Origin: Tyto alba
Lineage: Eukaryota > Chordata > Aves > Strigiformes > Tytonidae
Length of the DNA: 64,000 bases
Assembly (NCBI RefSeq): GCF_018691265.1
Contig: NW_024881322.1
Location: forward strand, 9,165,989 to 9,229,988
Direction of reading: 5' to 3'
This document shows, in pieces, positions 39,151 to 49,689 of the stretch. Below the pieces are notes generated by a model. The model worked only from the letters and a program-made list of their open reading frames with translations, was not told the DNA's origin and did no database searches. The position numbers and the translations under genes are program-made. How positions within the stretch are numbered: the first letter of the stretch is position 1; every line of letters begins with the position of its first letter.

Positions 39151-39184
39151 TGCACATATGCGCATACACACACACACACATATA
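39151..39184. repeat. 34-bp strictly alternating pyrimidine-purine tract with (CA)n
   Basis: Every base from 39151 to 39184 alternates pyrimidine and purine, through the palindrome TATGCGCATA (39157-39166) and a (CA)8-type run. Such tracts can adopt Z-DNA under negative supercoiling (established knowledge). A purine-rich GAGAGA segment follows at 39192-39220. Confidence 0.85.
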
Positions 39185-39229
39185 AGCATGCAGAGAGAGA
39201 CACAGAGAAAGTGAGAGAGAACCCACAAA

Positions 39230-39485
39230 GAAAATTAGCTCCTTTTTATTTAAGTCCAAGCTAACCCTCAACAATTTTTCCTTCTGGTTTCTCAGTTCAG
39301 ATATCAAACCAAAAAAAAAGGTCAACTATTCACTCCTAATGCTTACACACAATATCCTTTACTTCCTTCCCTGCCGAAAAACCCACAATGAACATCCAGG
39401 CTCTGAGGTCTAAATCTGTATCTATGAAACACAGGAAATAGTAAATTTTTGAGCCTAAAAGCAAAAAAAAGAATAACAGAGGTTC
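39230..39485. other. Non-coding stretch, nothing notable
   Basis: AT-rich unique sequence leading into the TAAT cluster. No open frame or repeat of note. Confidence 0.5.
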
Positions 39486-39489
39486 TCTT

Positions 39490-39560
39490 CTGTTAATGCC
39501 AATTGTGTAATTAATGCCGACACATTAATTACAGGCATTAATTGTCACGCACTTAATACA
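39490..39560. promoter_or_regulatory. Dense TAAT/ATTA homeodomain-type cluster with inverted repeat
   Basis: TTAATGCC occurs at 39493-39500 and 39511-39518, and in inverted form as GGCATTAA at 39534-39541. The arms AATTAATGCC (39509-39518) and GGCATTAATT (39534-39543) are perfectly complementary across 15 bases that hold another ATTAATTA. Around seven TAAT/ATTA cores lie in about 65 bases. TAATTA is the established core for many homeodomain proteins. The cluster is seen directly; enhancer function is inferred. The spacing is too regular to be plain AT-rich sequence. Confidence 0.45.
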
Positions 39561-39564
39561 GGGT

Positions 39565-40735
39565 GCTGTGGGGTTTTGTGGGATGTTTAATGAAGTGGTT
39601 GCTGAGTCGCCATAACATTCCCCATCCCGCAATTTCTCTGGCTACAGAGAGCAAAGCAGTTTTGCATCCAGGACTGGGCTGCCACAATATTTCTCTTCCC
39701 TCCTTATGAGAGCGAGAAACGGCGCCAGAGCTCGGGGTTGGGCTGCTGTAGGCATGCTGGCAACATGCACGTGAGAGGAAAACGTTCAGCTGGAGATGCG
39801 GGAGCGGGTTGCTCCAGAGCAGGACCTGCTCGCCCTCAGCCGTGCTCGCTGGGGTACAGGGGTCAGTACGAAATGCTCTGAAGCCCCCTAACATGGAGGC
39901 ACCTCAAGGAAGAGCACTGCATCTGCTTGCATCTTAAATCCCTTGGTGTTATCCTCTCCCGCTGCAGGAACACAGGACGGATGAGATACATACAAACAAG
40001 ATTTTATTTTCCGCCTCTCTCGCTCGAGGAGAACATGGCCATAACTCCACTGAGAATAAACAACCCCACAGCTAATCTTCCCACTCCTCAAGACGGTTTG
40101 TTGAAATTAGTGAAAGGATGCAGACGTTGCACAGACTGCTTGATAAGAGTTATAAGCACTGGTTTGTTATTATTAAAGAGAGGGAGCATAACTTTGCTGT
40201 CTCCAATGATTTTAAAACACGACATTCTCGCTCACAGCTATCTCCCTACCTACTCTATTTACATTAAATAGATGCATGAGTAAGTATGGGGATGTGCATA
40301 TGGAGGGAAAATAAATGGCTTCCAAGTGGAGGGTGTTTTGTCTATTGTATACATTTTTTGAGGATGTGGCAACATAAACCACAAAATCAAAAATGAGAAC
40401 AACCCAGAAAGCACCACCGTAACTCAAAAACCCTCCAAACAAACAGCAGAGCCCAGGGGTACAGGAAGCTTATTTTCCTTGGTATGTCAACAAGGATGCC
40501 AGTAAGGAAATACAGGTACTGGTTAACAATGTGCATCTAGGATTACCCAAGCTTACACGTCAAGTTTCGTGTAATAAATGGCCTGGGTAGCTTCACCTTG
40601 ATCCGTCTCAGGTGGCCCTGATGCTAAAATCAGGCTGCTAGTTTATTTGACAGTTTAACTCAAATATTAGCTGGTAACACCAGCAGCAGAGTATCACCAG
40701 TGCTGCTTTAGAAGAAACCAATGTCTGTTCAGGCA
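39565..40735. other. Non-coding stretch, no gene seen
   Basis: Moderately CpG-containing from 39700 to 39860, otherwise unique. Overlapping open frames of about 114 codons occur on both strands at 39553-39894 and 39927-40271 without recognised domains. Confidence 0.5.
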
Positions 40736-40780
40736 GGTGCCCCATTGCACCCCATTGCACCCCATTGCACCTCATTGCCT
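40736..40780. repeat. 10-bp tandem repeat CCCATTGCAC, about 4 copies
   Basis: Three perfect CCCATTGCAC units (40741-40770) are followed by a degenerate fourth (CTCATTGCCT), and GGTGC precedes the array. This is a minisatellite-like array of period 10, about one helical turn, each unit with an ATTGCAC word (C/EBP-half-like). Confidence 0.95.
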
Positions 40781-40784
40781 AGGG

Positions 40785-42030
40785 CGCTGCTGATGCTGGA
40801 TGTTGAGTATGTGAGCACTGGTGTGATCCATTTTCTGCAGCTGTCTGCAGGGAGAAATACATGACACATATTTAGGCTGCAGCTGCTCTGAGGCCGACCA
40901 AGAGACTGTTGCCATATTTTGTATCACCCCAAGCGCCACAGGATCCCTGACCGAGGCTCCTCGGAGCTGCGGTAACAGAGATAATGGGCTGTCATCATCT
41001 CTGTCGGCTAGGATAGACGTAAGTGGAAAAATCCTTCGGCTATTGTTGATCTGGCACTTGCTGAATGTGCAGGGAAGGTAAAAAGATGGAGGGCAGTGAT
41101 TAACAACGGGGGGAGACAAAAAGTAGGATTTTCCATGTCTGATTTCACAGGCATTTGCTGATTTTTTTCTTTCTCATTGTCGTGTCAATGATTTTGTTAC
41201 ATTTATTTATAAACTAAAGAGGCAACTCTACTGCTGCCATTTGTTCTTTGACCAAACAGCACCTAAAAAGGAACTTTGTGCTGTTGGTAATATTACTGTT
41301 GAATTAAGCACCAATTCATTACAACAGCTTTATTAACTATGGCTATGTTTTTGGAGATAGCTCTGGGCATAGATGATTCCAATTTAGTTTTAGGCAAATT
41401 CAATGCCAACTGTAACTTCAGTACCATTGAAATTACAAAAATCAATCTGTAACATGAGTGAAAATGACACAACAACATTAAGTTTTAAGAATAATGTATC
41501 TGAATGGCAAAAGATTTGGAGTGAAAATCAAGCAGAAACTTGTCTGCCTTCAAAATCCAAAATGTACAGTTAATAGAGTGTGTGTAAATCTGTAACGGCT
41601 GTTATTCTTTAAGACGTATAAAATTACTGCAAAATACATATAATTCTGTCAAGCAGATCAGTTGTAAAAATACTGCAGTGTGGTCTTTGTAATCACACAC
41701 TTCTGTGTAGCTTTTGCTGGTACGGCAGTTTGGGAGCCGGAGAGCAGGCACTGCACAGCTCATTGCACACCTTGATACAACACAAACCAGTAACACACTA
41801 TTTCGTATTGTGTCACACAGCAAATTATTATTTTCTTGATATTATTTGTTTGCTTTTTGAAAGATAAACATGAAAACAATGTAGTCTGAATTGTATGGGT
41901 TTTGACTTTATATATAAAAAAATGATGGATAGCTAACAGATATTAATTCTGGACATTTTGAAAAGCAATGCAGATTATCTAGCAATCAAGCACATGAATC
42001 CGGCCACAACTTCTGGGATTTCACTTTATG
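40785..42030. other. Non-coding stretch, no gene seen
   Basis: Unique sequence, moderately GC-rich to 41050 and AT-rich afterwards. No supported exon or repeat family. Confidence 0.55.
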
Positions 42031-42036
42031 AGCTTC

Positions 42037-42056
42037 TTTTTTTTTTTTTTTTTTTT
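42037..42056. repeat. Poly(T) tract, 20 bases
   Basis: T20 bounded by C on both sides, in an AT-rich neighbourhood. Confidence 0.95.
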
Positions 42057-42187
42057 CATTATTTCTTTAATATATTCTAAAGTATTTCTTTCACACAGGC
42101 AGGACAGTTTGGGCCAAGTCCTGTATTCTTTTTAGAGAGTCTGGCTATAGCCTTTGGTATGTACTGGTACCATAGAAATATATGCAG

Positions 42188-42259
42188 GTGTGTGCATGTG
42201 CACATACATATGTATATGCATTTGTGTGTATATACACATAGAATGTGTATATACACACA
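42188..42259. repeat. Alternating pyrimidine-purine tract with repeated palindromes
   Basis: Positions 42188-42221 alternate strictly, then 42223-42240 and 42243-42259 with short breaks. The 14-bp palindrome TGTGTATATACACA occurs twice (42225-42238 and 42244-42257, period 19), and ATACATATGTAT (42204-42215) is a further 12-bp palindrome. The tract could form Z-DNA or cruciforms. Confidence 0.88.
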
Positions 42260-42264
42260 GACCC

Positions 42265-43480
42265 AGATGCATCATATATTTTAAATATTAAACCAATTTA
42301 TTTGTAATAATAGGAAGAATGTAATGTGCTATTTCCTTTCTGTGCAAAATAAGCTACAAAAGTTGGCGTCTTCATTTTTTCTGCAAGTGCTAGTTACTTG
42401 CAAGTGTTGTCATCTCACAGAACCGTACAACTGGTGATATACCTTCAGCATAGCATACTTGCTAACCCTGTCACTTTTGCATGCCATGAAGTCATGTGTT
42501 TGTAATCAGAGGTCCATGGAGCTGGCAAGAAAATCACTCTCTTTCCAGCTGTTCTGTCCTTTTACTGGCATCACATTTGGAGATCAAACTGTAAATAATA
42601 AGGAGTTGATGAAGCTTCTATAGCTAGCAAATTTCCAACTTCAAAAGCTTTTCTGCTTCTGAAGTTAATGGTTGACTTCCCTCTGGGTTCACTTTTCATG
42701 CTTTTACTATATGCCATTCTAGACCATTAATAACTATTGGTGTTTGTGGCTATCATACACGGACTCAAAAACATATGACCATTCTTCATGATTCAGATGT
42801 TGCAGATCACAAGTGTGTTCATAGTAAAAGGCTAAACAAGTGTTTCACAGCAAAGCATTTTATGTTACAAAACCACTCTCAGATTTAGAAGATGGAACAA
42901 ACCTTCTTTTTCAAGAATTGCTGGAAATTTCTGAATGTTTCTGGACATGTAACATAAGTCAAATACTCCCAGAATCTGTGATAATCAAGCCCTTTCAGGT
43001 AGAAATAACCTTTTTGGCATTTAAGGTCTGGGGCTAAACTTGTGGGAGCCAACCGACGTTCTGTGCAAAGATCTACTCTCCACTCTATGGGATGTGCACA
43101 TCCATGCTGGAGATGAGGCAGCACCCACCAGCTATATCTCTTTCTTTGCTGCATGCAAAGCAGTCTTTGAAGTTAAAGAAGAAGGTGGGTAGGGAAGAAT
43201 TTGAAGACTGTTGGGGATGGTGTTGAAAGATTGTCCTCTCTAGCAGAGCAGGATGTTGTGGTAAGGCATAGTATAGCCCACTATTTAAACTTCAGATACA
43301 TAGTCATTGAACCCATTCAGTTCAGAATCAAGTATCGCTTCTCTAATAAATAATATCAGCAATATCTTTAAAACAAGAGCTAGACCCCAAAGAAGAAAGC
43401 AACACATTTTTTTGAGTGTAAAGTTATCAGACAACACTAAGGAGGTATTCCACTTCACAGCTACAGAGTAGGAAACGTGA
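42265..43480. other. Non-coding stretch, no gene seen
   Basis: AT-rich unique sequence; open frames below 90 codons and unrecognised. It ends at the CR1 insertion. Confidence 0.55.
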
Positions 43481-43485
43481 CCACA

Positions 43486-44195
43486 TCACAGAATCACAGA
43501 ACCACTCAGGTTGGCAGGGGCCTCAAGATCATGAGATTCACTCCTGCAGCTCAAGCAAAGTCACCTAGAGCAGGTTTCCCAGGATTATACCCAGTTGGGT
43601 TTTGCATATGTCCAAAGATGGAGACTCTGCAACGTCTCTGAGCAACCTGTGCCAGTGCTTGGTCACCCCGACAGTAAAAGAGTGTTTCCTAATGTTCAGA
43701 GGAAACTTACGTTTTTTAGTGTGTGCCCAGAACCTCTGGTCCTGTCACTGGACACCACTGAAAAGAGCCTGGCTCCATCTTCTTCATTCTCTACTGCCAG
43801 GTATTTGTACACATCCATGAGAACCCTCAAGCCTACTCTTTTCCAGGCTGCACAGTCCCAGCTCTCTCAGTCTTTCCTCATATGTGAAGCGTTATAGGCC
43901 CTTCATCATTCCTGTCGTCCTTTGCTACGCTCTCTCTAGTATGTCCATGTCTCTCTTGTACTGGGGAGCCCAGAACTGGACCCAGGACTCCAGCTGTGGC
44001 CTCACAGTGCTGAGTAGAGGGAAAGCATCACCTGGCAACACTCCTCCTAATTCATCCCTGGATGCTATTGGCTTTCTTTGCAACGAGGGTGCATTGTTGG
44101 CTCATGGCCAGCTTGTTGTCCAGCAGGACCCCATGGTCCTTCTCTGGAGAGCTGATTTCTAGCCAGTTGCCCCCCAACATGTACCGGTACATGAT
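43486..44195 (-). mobile_element. CR1 LINE, 5'-truncated 3' portion, minus strand
   Basis: Read on the minus strand, this is the 3' part of a CR1 retroposon. It starts inside the end of the reverse-transcriptase ORF2 region (around 44195; words equivalent to HGVLLD and LDNKLA-type spacing are recognisable but frames are broken) and continues through the conserved segment that encodes the tail of ORF2. It ends with the CR1 3' terminus, seen here as CACAGAACCACTCAGGTTGG and two TCACAGAA units (43486-43501). The characteristic antisense words CAGCTGTGGCCTCACAGTGC and CCCAGAACTGGACCCAGGAC are present. No intact frame remains, so the copy is dead. The usual CR1 structure (5' truncation, no poly(A), short terminal direct repeat) is respected. 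The plus-strand open frames here are antisense to CR1 and not genes. Confidence 0.94.
44178..44193. repeat. 16-bp perfect palindrome at CR1 5' end
   Basis: CATGTACCGGTACATG is perfectly self-complementary. It lies at the truncated 5' end of the CR1 copy, where related copies carry only a near-palindrome. Confidence 0.85.
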
Positions 44196-44199
44196 TTCT

Positions 44200-45880
44200 C
44201 TCACACTGTAGATGGATCAGATCAGAAGGAGAATGCCACCTCCTGTGTGCCAGGTAGAAGCTTGCATATTGAGTAAATTGCATCACTGAGAACAATGTAA
44301 AGAGACAAATCACATGGAGACATGACCTTGACCACACTGAACATGGTACACAAGATACTGCTCACTGACACCAGAAGTTAATCAAAAGTAAATCCATCCT
44401 GGAAGCCCGACCCTTTCATCATCGACTGATCTTTTATGTAGAGTTGCAAGAGGACAAAGGCACATCAAAATCTCACTCTGCGATGTTCTTAAAGCAGACA
44501 TAGCCTTTACAGCCGAGACCACCTGTGAGCTAAGTTGAGGGTTGGCACTGCAGGCACAAAATAGGAGAAACTCAGACCCTGTCCTGAAGTCTTACTACCG
44601 TATCAAGATAGTTCAACATTTGAGCTAACATCTTGTAAATGTTTCTTTATTCTGTGATAAACAAATAACCTTCTCCCCCTTTGGTTTCTATTTATTCTGG
44701 GTGTTTGATATGCTTGGATGTGCTACTATGATCCAGCCCAGATCTGAGTATGAAGCCTGTTTCAGCAGTTCTTCAAGAACATCTGCTGAAACTGTTTACC
44801 AAGATGAGTTTCTTGATTGTGTTCCCTCTCCCTCACATCAGGCTATGTTTACGCAAAGAATTTCAGCAGTTAATATATAAAATCTACATATTTACAACTG
44901 TAAACCAGTTTGGGACAAATAGCATAACAAATTCTTTCCACTTTGCTGTTTTCTTATTTATTTGCAATTCTGCCCACAGAATCCTTGCCTCAAAGATGTA
45001 GTGTCACCCCTTTGTTTATACTATACATGTATACAAAAGTTAATAAAAATAATTTAGACAAATATTTTATCATTGCATTGCTCAAGATAAAACACAGAGT
45101 GAGAAAGAGAATGAGGCTGTCAAGCCCTCATGATCATCGACATTCAAACAGAGAGACAGTTGTTTTCAAGACTCAATGGAGAGAAGTGGCTCAAATCAAC
45201 CGCCCTTGCATAGGCACCCAACTGTCATGCCCCAGGGCACCTGCGACATTAGCACAAAGCTAGAAGATATGATGTAAAAGTACAGGAGACCCAGGCCAAG
45301 TAACTGGCAGCTGAATCCCAGATGTGGTGCCGTAGGGACATACCAAACAGCATGTAGACATCTATGGGCAAACAACCAAATCAAGGCTGGCCATCTCACA
45401 ACTGCCTATAGGCAGGCAGCGTGTACAAGGAACTTGTCCCCTCAAGTTCACCAAGTGGTTTTAAAGAAAGCACCCCTTAGTATCTCTCCATTTACTTGAG
45501 CACATCTAAGTTCAAATCACCAAATTATAGGTTGATGTAGGCAGAGACTATCTTTCAGTAGTTTCTGCAGTTGATTTCCACCCTGTATGAAATATTTATA
45601 TAGTAAATGAGACAGGCACCAGACAAATGTCTCTCCTAAACTACTCCACATGTTGGTGAGTGCCAGTTCCCAAAAAATCTAGGTGCCTTATATATAATGG
45701 AACATATTCAAGGGACTGAACTAGAGAAAACTTTCCCCAAATATGTCTTAGCCCTGCAGCTGGGGAAACTGCTCTGTGTGCCTGCATCCCTTCTGGTTAC
45801 AGTGATGATTCTAGTAGGTCCTGAGGTAAAAAAAAACTAACATTGCAATGAGATTTTATTTGCTTCTGACTGGAAAAATG
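44200..45880. other. Non-coding stretch, no gene seen
   Basis: Unique sequence. 45180-45430 has an old-repeat texture (mixed composition, no open frame), but I cannot name a family. No exon or RNA gene is supported. Confidence 0.5.
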
Positions 45881-45935
45881 AAAAAAAAATAAAGAAAAGC
45901 AATGAAAAGAAAAAAGAAAATAAAAGGAAAAGAAA

Positions 45936-46125
45936 GAAAAGAAAAGAAAAGAAAAGAAAAGAAAAGAAAAGAAAAGAAAAGAAAAGAAAAGAAAAGAAAA
46001 GAAAAGAAAAGAAAAGAAAAGAAAAGAAAAGAAAAGAAAAGAAAAGAAAAGAAAAGAAAAGAAAAGAAAAGAAAAGAAAAGAAAAGAAAAGAAAAGAAAA
46101 GAAAAGAAAAGAAAAGAAAAGAAAA
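45936..46125. repeat. Outer block A: (GAAAA)38
   Basis: 190 bases of perfect GAAAA units with no interruption, preceded by an A-rich ramp with irregular G spacing from 45875, which looks like the seed from which the array grew. Confidence 0.95.
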
Positions 46126-46130
46126 AAAAG

Positions 46131-46496
46131 AGAAGAGAAGAGAAGAGAAGAGAAGAGAAGAGAAGAGAAGAGAAGAGAAGAGAAGAGAAGAGAAGAGAAG
46201 AGAAGAGAAGAGAAGAGAAGAGAAGAGAAGAGAAGAGAAGAGAAGAGAAGAGAAGAGAAGAGAAGAGAAGAGAAGAGAAGAGAAGAGAAGAGAAGAGAAG
46301 AGAAGAGAAGAGAAGAGAAGAGAGAAAAGAGAAGAGAAGAGAAGAGAAGAGAAGAGAAGAGAAGAGAAGAGAAGAGAAGAGAAGAGAAGAGAAGAGAAGA
46401 GAAGAGAAGAGAAGAGAAGAGAAGAGAAGAGAAGAGAAGAGAAGAGAAGAGAAGAGAAGAGAAGAGAAGAGAAGAGAAGAGAAGAGAAGAGAAGAG

Positions 46497-46505
<9 letters not shown>
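46131..46505. repeat. Inner block B: (AGAAG)38 and (GAAGA)35
   Basis: Two perfect runs of the same pentamer, 46131-46320 and 46331-46505, are separated by an irregular segment, AGAGAAAAGA (46321-46330). The motif is rotation-equivalent to AAGAG and differs from the outer motif by one transition. Confidence 0.95.
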
Positions 46506-46507
<2 letters not shown>

Positions 46508-46528
<21 letters not shown>

Positions 46529-46681
46529 AAAAGAAAAGAAAGAAAAGAAAAGAAAAGAAAAGAAAAGAAAAGAAAAGAAAAGAAAAGAAAAGAAAAGAAA
46601 AGAAAAGAAAAGAAAAGAAAAGAAAAGAAAAGAAAAGAAAAGAAAAGAAAAGAAAAGAAAAGAAAAGAAAAGAAAAGAAAA
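46508..46681. repeat. Outer block A': (GAAAA)35
   Basis: About 35 GAAAA units with one 4-base unit (GAAA at 46538-46541). The array stops at GACAAAAA. Confidence 0.95.
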
Positions 46682-46689
46682 AGACAAAA

Positions 46690-49680
46690 ACTAATTTATT
46701 CTAAAATAAGTAACTTAGATTCAAACATTTTTAAGAGACAAAAATTAAAATATGTAAATATATCATGATGAAAACTTAAGTTGTTCTCAGCTTTTTGCTC
46801 AATAGCCAAAAACCATAATCCAAAACAAAACAAAGAAAATTTTTCACTCAACCCTTTTAAATTTAGACTAATCAGATTAATTTTTGATTAAACTAAATTG
46901 GTTATGTATTCTAAAAATGGAAATGAAACAAAGAAAATATTTGACCATAATTACAGGCAAGATAGTGGTGGTAAACATGGCTTCCAAAGATGTTTGGGAA
47001 CCAGGTATCTACAAAGTTTCATATTCAAATCTGTGTCAGAGCAACAAGCTTTGACCTTGATAAGACTCACTTAGGATCCTATCTGTTCAAGACAGTCTTT
47101 TGAATACAAAGGTGAGAAAGAACAGAAGCAGAAAGTGGAAGATACAACCTTACATATTTTGTTGAGTAGCTCACCTTCCAAAAGTTCTCACTTCCTGTCC
47201 GTCCCCCTCAAAAAACATTACACAAAAAAATGTAAGTAGGAGGTCTCATGTTGGGTTTTGTTCAGAAAAGCGTACATAACAAAAGATGACAGGATCTGAT
47301 AGTTTGCAATGCTGCCAGCAGACATTGCCAGCTCTGAAGAGGTATATCTCACAGTGACAGAGCACACATTTGCACATTGCAAACGTCCATGAGCATATCT
47401 ATTTTACATACAACAGAAGACTTGCACTTCAAGACACTCTGGCAGACTAAAGCAGATGTTTCAGTGAAAGTACATTTACCCAAATAATATTTCTGAGCAT
47501 GCTGCCACATCTTTGCCCAACACGATTTCTACAAAAACCATGACTAAATTTATATAGCAGTTATTGCTATATAAGCATGTCTTTCATTCTATACATAGGT
47601 GACCAAACAGTCCTATGACTCTTAAACATTGATGCATTAAGGCAACTTTCCTGCCTAGCTGCCATTGCATGTGACAAGACAAAAATAAAACCACAGGCCT
47701 CTTGTAAACTTTAATCACCATATTAACACCCATGAGAAAAGCTTTGGGTGATCCCAATCTTGTTTAAGAGGGTTCAGCTGTAGATACTTACAGGATGTTC
47801 TGCTCCTGCTGATTGCTCATTATCCAAAATTAGCTCTCAGAGCAGTCTTTGCCATAGTGTCTGGCAAAGTGGAAGCTGGACCTGTTTTCAAGAGCTTTTG
47901 ACATTCTCAGGACCTCCGCTCTTCCAGGAATGCATGCCTTCATCAAGCAGGACGTTACACAACTTTCTGCAGGGAGAAGTCAAAAATGTTGTTACTCAAT
48001 GAGGAAATAAACTCCTTGAATAATGGGGCAATGATTATTTTGTTGCTTTCCTGATTTACTCACTAGTTTATTTGGGTTTTGGCTCAAGCTTAGTGGTTTT
48101 CAAGGTTAATGGGTTCAGGCTCTGTAGTAGGTCCAATAGGTCTTGAACACAATAGGTCCAATCTTACAGGTTTTTTGAAAGCAAAATTACTGTTGATCTC
48201 TTGCTGAAAACATTAGATTATGAAACTACCCTCCAAATGTGAATACACATGCCTACAGAAACAACAGCTCTTCAGTCAAAGCAGAGCAAAAAACATATGT
48301 CTTTTATATACATAAAATCTCTTGAGTGCATCTTGTATAAATTATTTTAGATGGTAATTCAAATTCCTGTTAAGGCCAGGCTTACAGTTACTAAGCTCTG
48401 AAAACCTGTAAAAACAAATTGCATTTTGATGATTTCTTCAAAGTTTTCCTTAGACAAATGGAGGTTACAGTAGCTGTTGATTTAATTCTAGTAAGACGAT
48501 GTGGTGGTGTAGTTTATTTATTAGCTGTAACAATTTTCAATGATACTTGTGGTAACTTTGAGCTGATAAAATGCTGGAAAGGTTTTTTTGTATCAGAAAA
48601 ATGCTCTTTTTGCCAAAACCTAAGCTATTTCACAAATTTGCTCATCAGAAGACATCTGATTATATTGTGTCAACTCTTGTTTTGATATTGTCAAAACATT
48701 TACATTTGTGTGCTTTTCATTCATTGCTATATTATAGTAAAATACTTGGTTTACACATGCTGTATACACATTGCATACTACATTTAACAAAATGTAACCT
48801 GAACCAAACTGATCAGAACAGCAAAGCCAAAATCAACACTTCTCACCTTTTCAAGATGAAGATCTGGTTTTCCATGTGAGATATTTCCAGTCTTTCACAC
48901 GACATTTTTTTTCATGACTCCTCGTGAAGGTTTTCTGTAAAGCACTGTGCTTCCACTGGCTTTGTGATAGGAGTGGAAATGTGCTCACTTTGAGCACTTT
49001 AGAAAAAAAAAATCACATCCTCTCATTTCATTTTTTAAATTTTTCCTGTTTCTTTTCACTCCATATCATTAATACATCTTTTTTTTAAACTTTGTGGTAA
49101 CCGTTGCTTGGTATTGCTACATTTTTCCATATGAAAATGTCTTTTAATGTGGCCATTATGTAAATAAATATGTCTAAAATATACTTTGCTATGTTACAAA
49201 ATGAAGTTTTAAAACATATGCTTCTTATAACTCTTATAAAAATTAATGAAACACTCATTCTTACACAGTGGGTGTAGCTTAACTTTGAAAAACTATGTGA
49301 AAACACTAAACTAAAATAAATGATATTGCTGTTAATGTAAAATATCCATTTGAAATACTTTGGTATTTAAATTTAGCTCATTCAGCCTCTGGCGTATGAA
49401 TTTGGAAGCAAGCCAGTCTCTCTTAAAAATAATAAAGTACTATGCAAATCCAGGATGGATTGTTTTGGAGCAAAGCTGAGCTTTTGCTGCATCAACTGTC
49501 TTTGGGTGTAAGTGAGGGAAAAAAGCTTCTTAAACGTTAAAATCATGGCATAGGAAACATTAAAATCATGGCATAAGAACGGCAACAAAAAAGATTTTTG
49601 TTTTTTCTGGTTGAGTCTGTCTGGAGTTTCCTAAATCCTGACAATTTACTTCCGCAGAAGCTGTAGTCTCCACTAATTAA
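46690..49680. other. Non-coding stretch, no gene seen
   Basis: AT-rich unique sequence, especially 48300-49380. A 23-bp tandem duplication lies at 49535-49577. No open frame above about 105 codons and none recognised. Confidence 0.55.
49535..49577. repeat. 23-bp tandem duplication, two copies
   Basis: TTAAAATCATGGCATA at 49537 is repeated exactly at 49560, with related flanks (CG-/CA- before and GGAA/AGAA after). This is a recent local duplication. Confidence 0.9.
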
Positions 49681-49689
49681 GAAAAACAA

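Larger units (their letters stand above)
45922..46684. repeat. 763-bp homopurine pentanucleotide array, (GAAAA)n and (GAAGA)n
   Basis: Not one pyrimidine occurs on the plus strand across 763 bases. The array has four blocks: GAAAA (45936-46125), AGAAG (46131-46320), GAAGA (46331-46505) and GAAAA again (46508-46681), separated by one-unit irregularities. Block lengths are about 38, 38, 35 and 35 units, so outer and inner halves mirror each other. The two motifs differ by one A-to-G change. Because 5 and 3 share no factor, the frame cycles through five codons without a stop, which produces meaningless frames of nearly 300 codons on both strands. Long homopurine mirror tracts can form intramolecular triplex (H-DNA). 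Length accuracy depends on the assembly. Confidence 0.98.

Noticed and set aside
43595..44337. Open frames of about 90 to 100 codons at the CR1 copy
   Set aside because: The plus-strand frames are antisense to CR1, and the minus-strand frame is a broken remnant of CR1 ORF2.
45180..45430. Possible old interspersed repeat
   Set aside because: The texture resembles a degenerate element, but I cannot name a family or find terminal repeats. A RepeatMasker run with an avian library would decide.
45797..46768. Open frames of 296 (minus) and 288 (plus) codons
   Set aside because: Both are the pentanucleotide array translated: a five-codon cycle without stops. Low-complexity Lys/Arg/Glu or Phe/Ser/Leu strings are not evidence of a gene.
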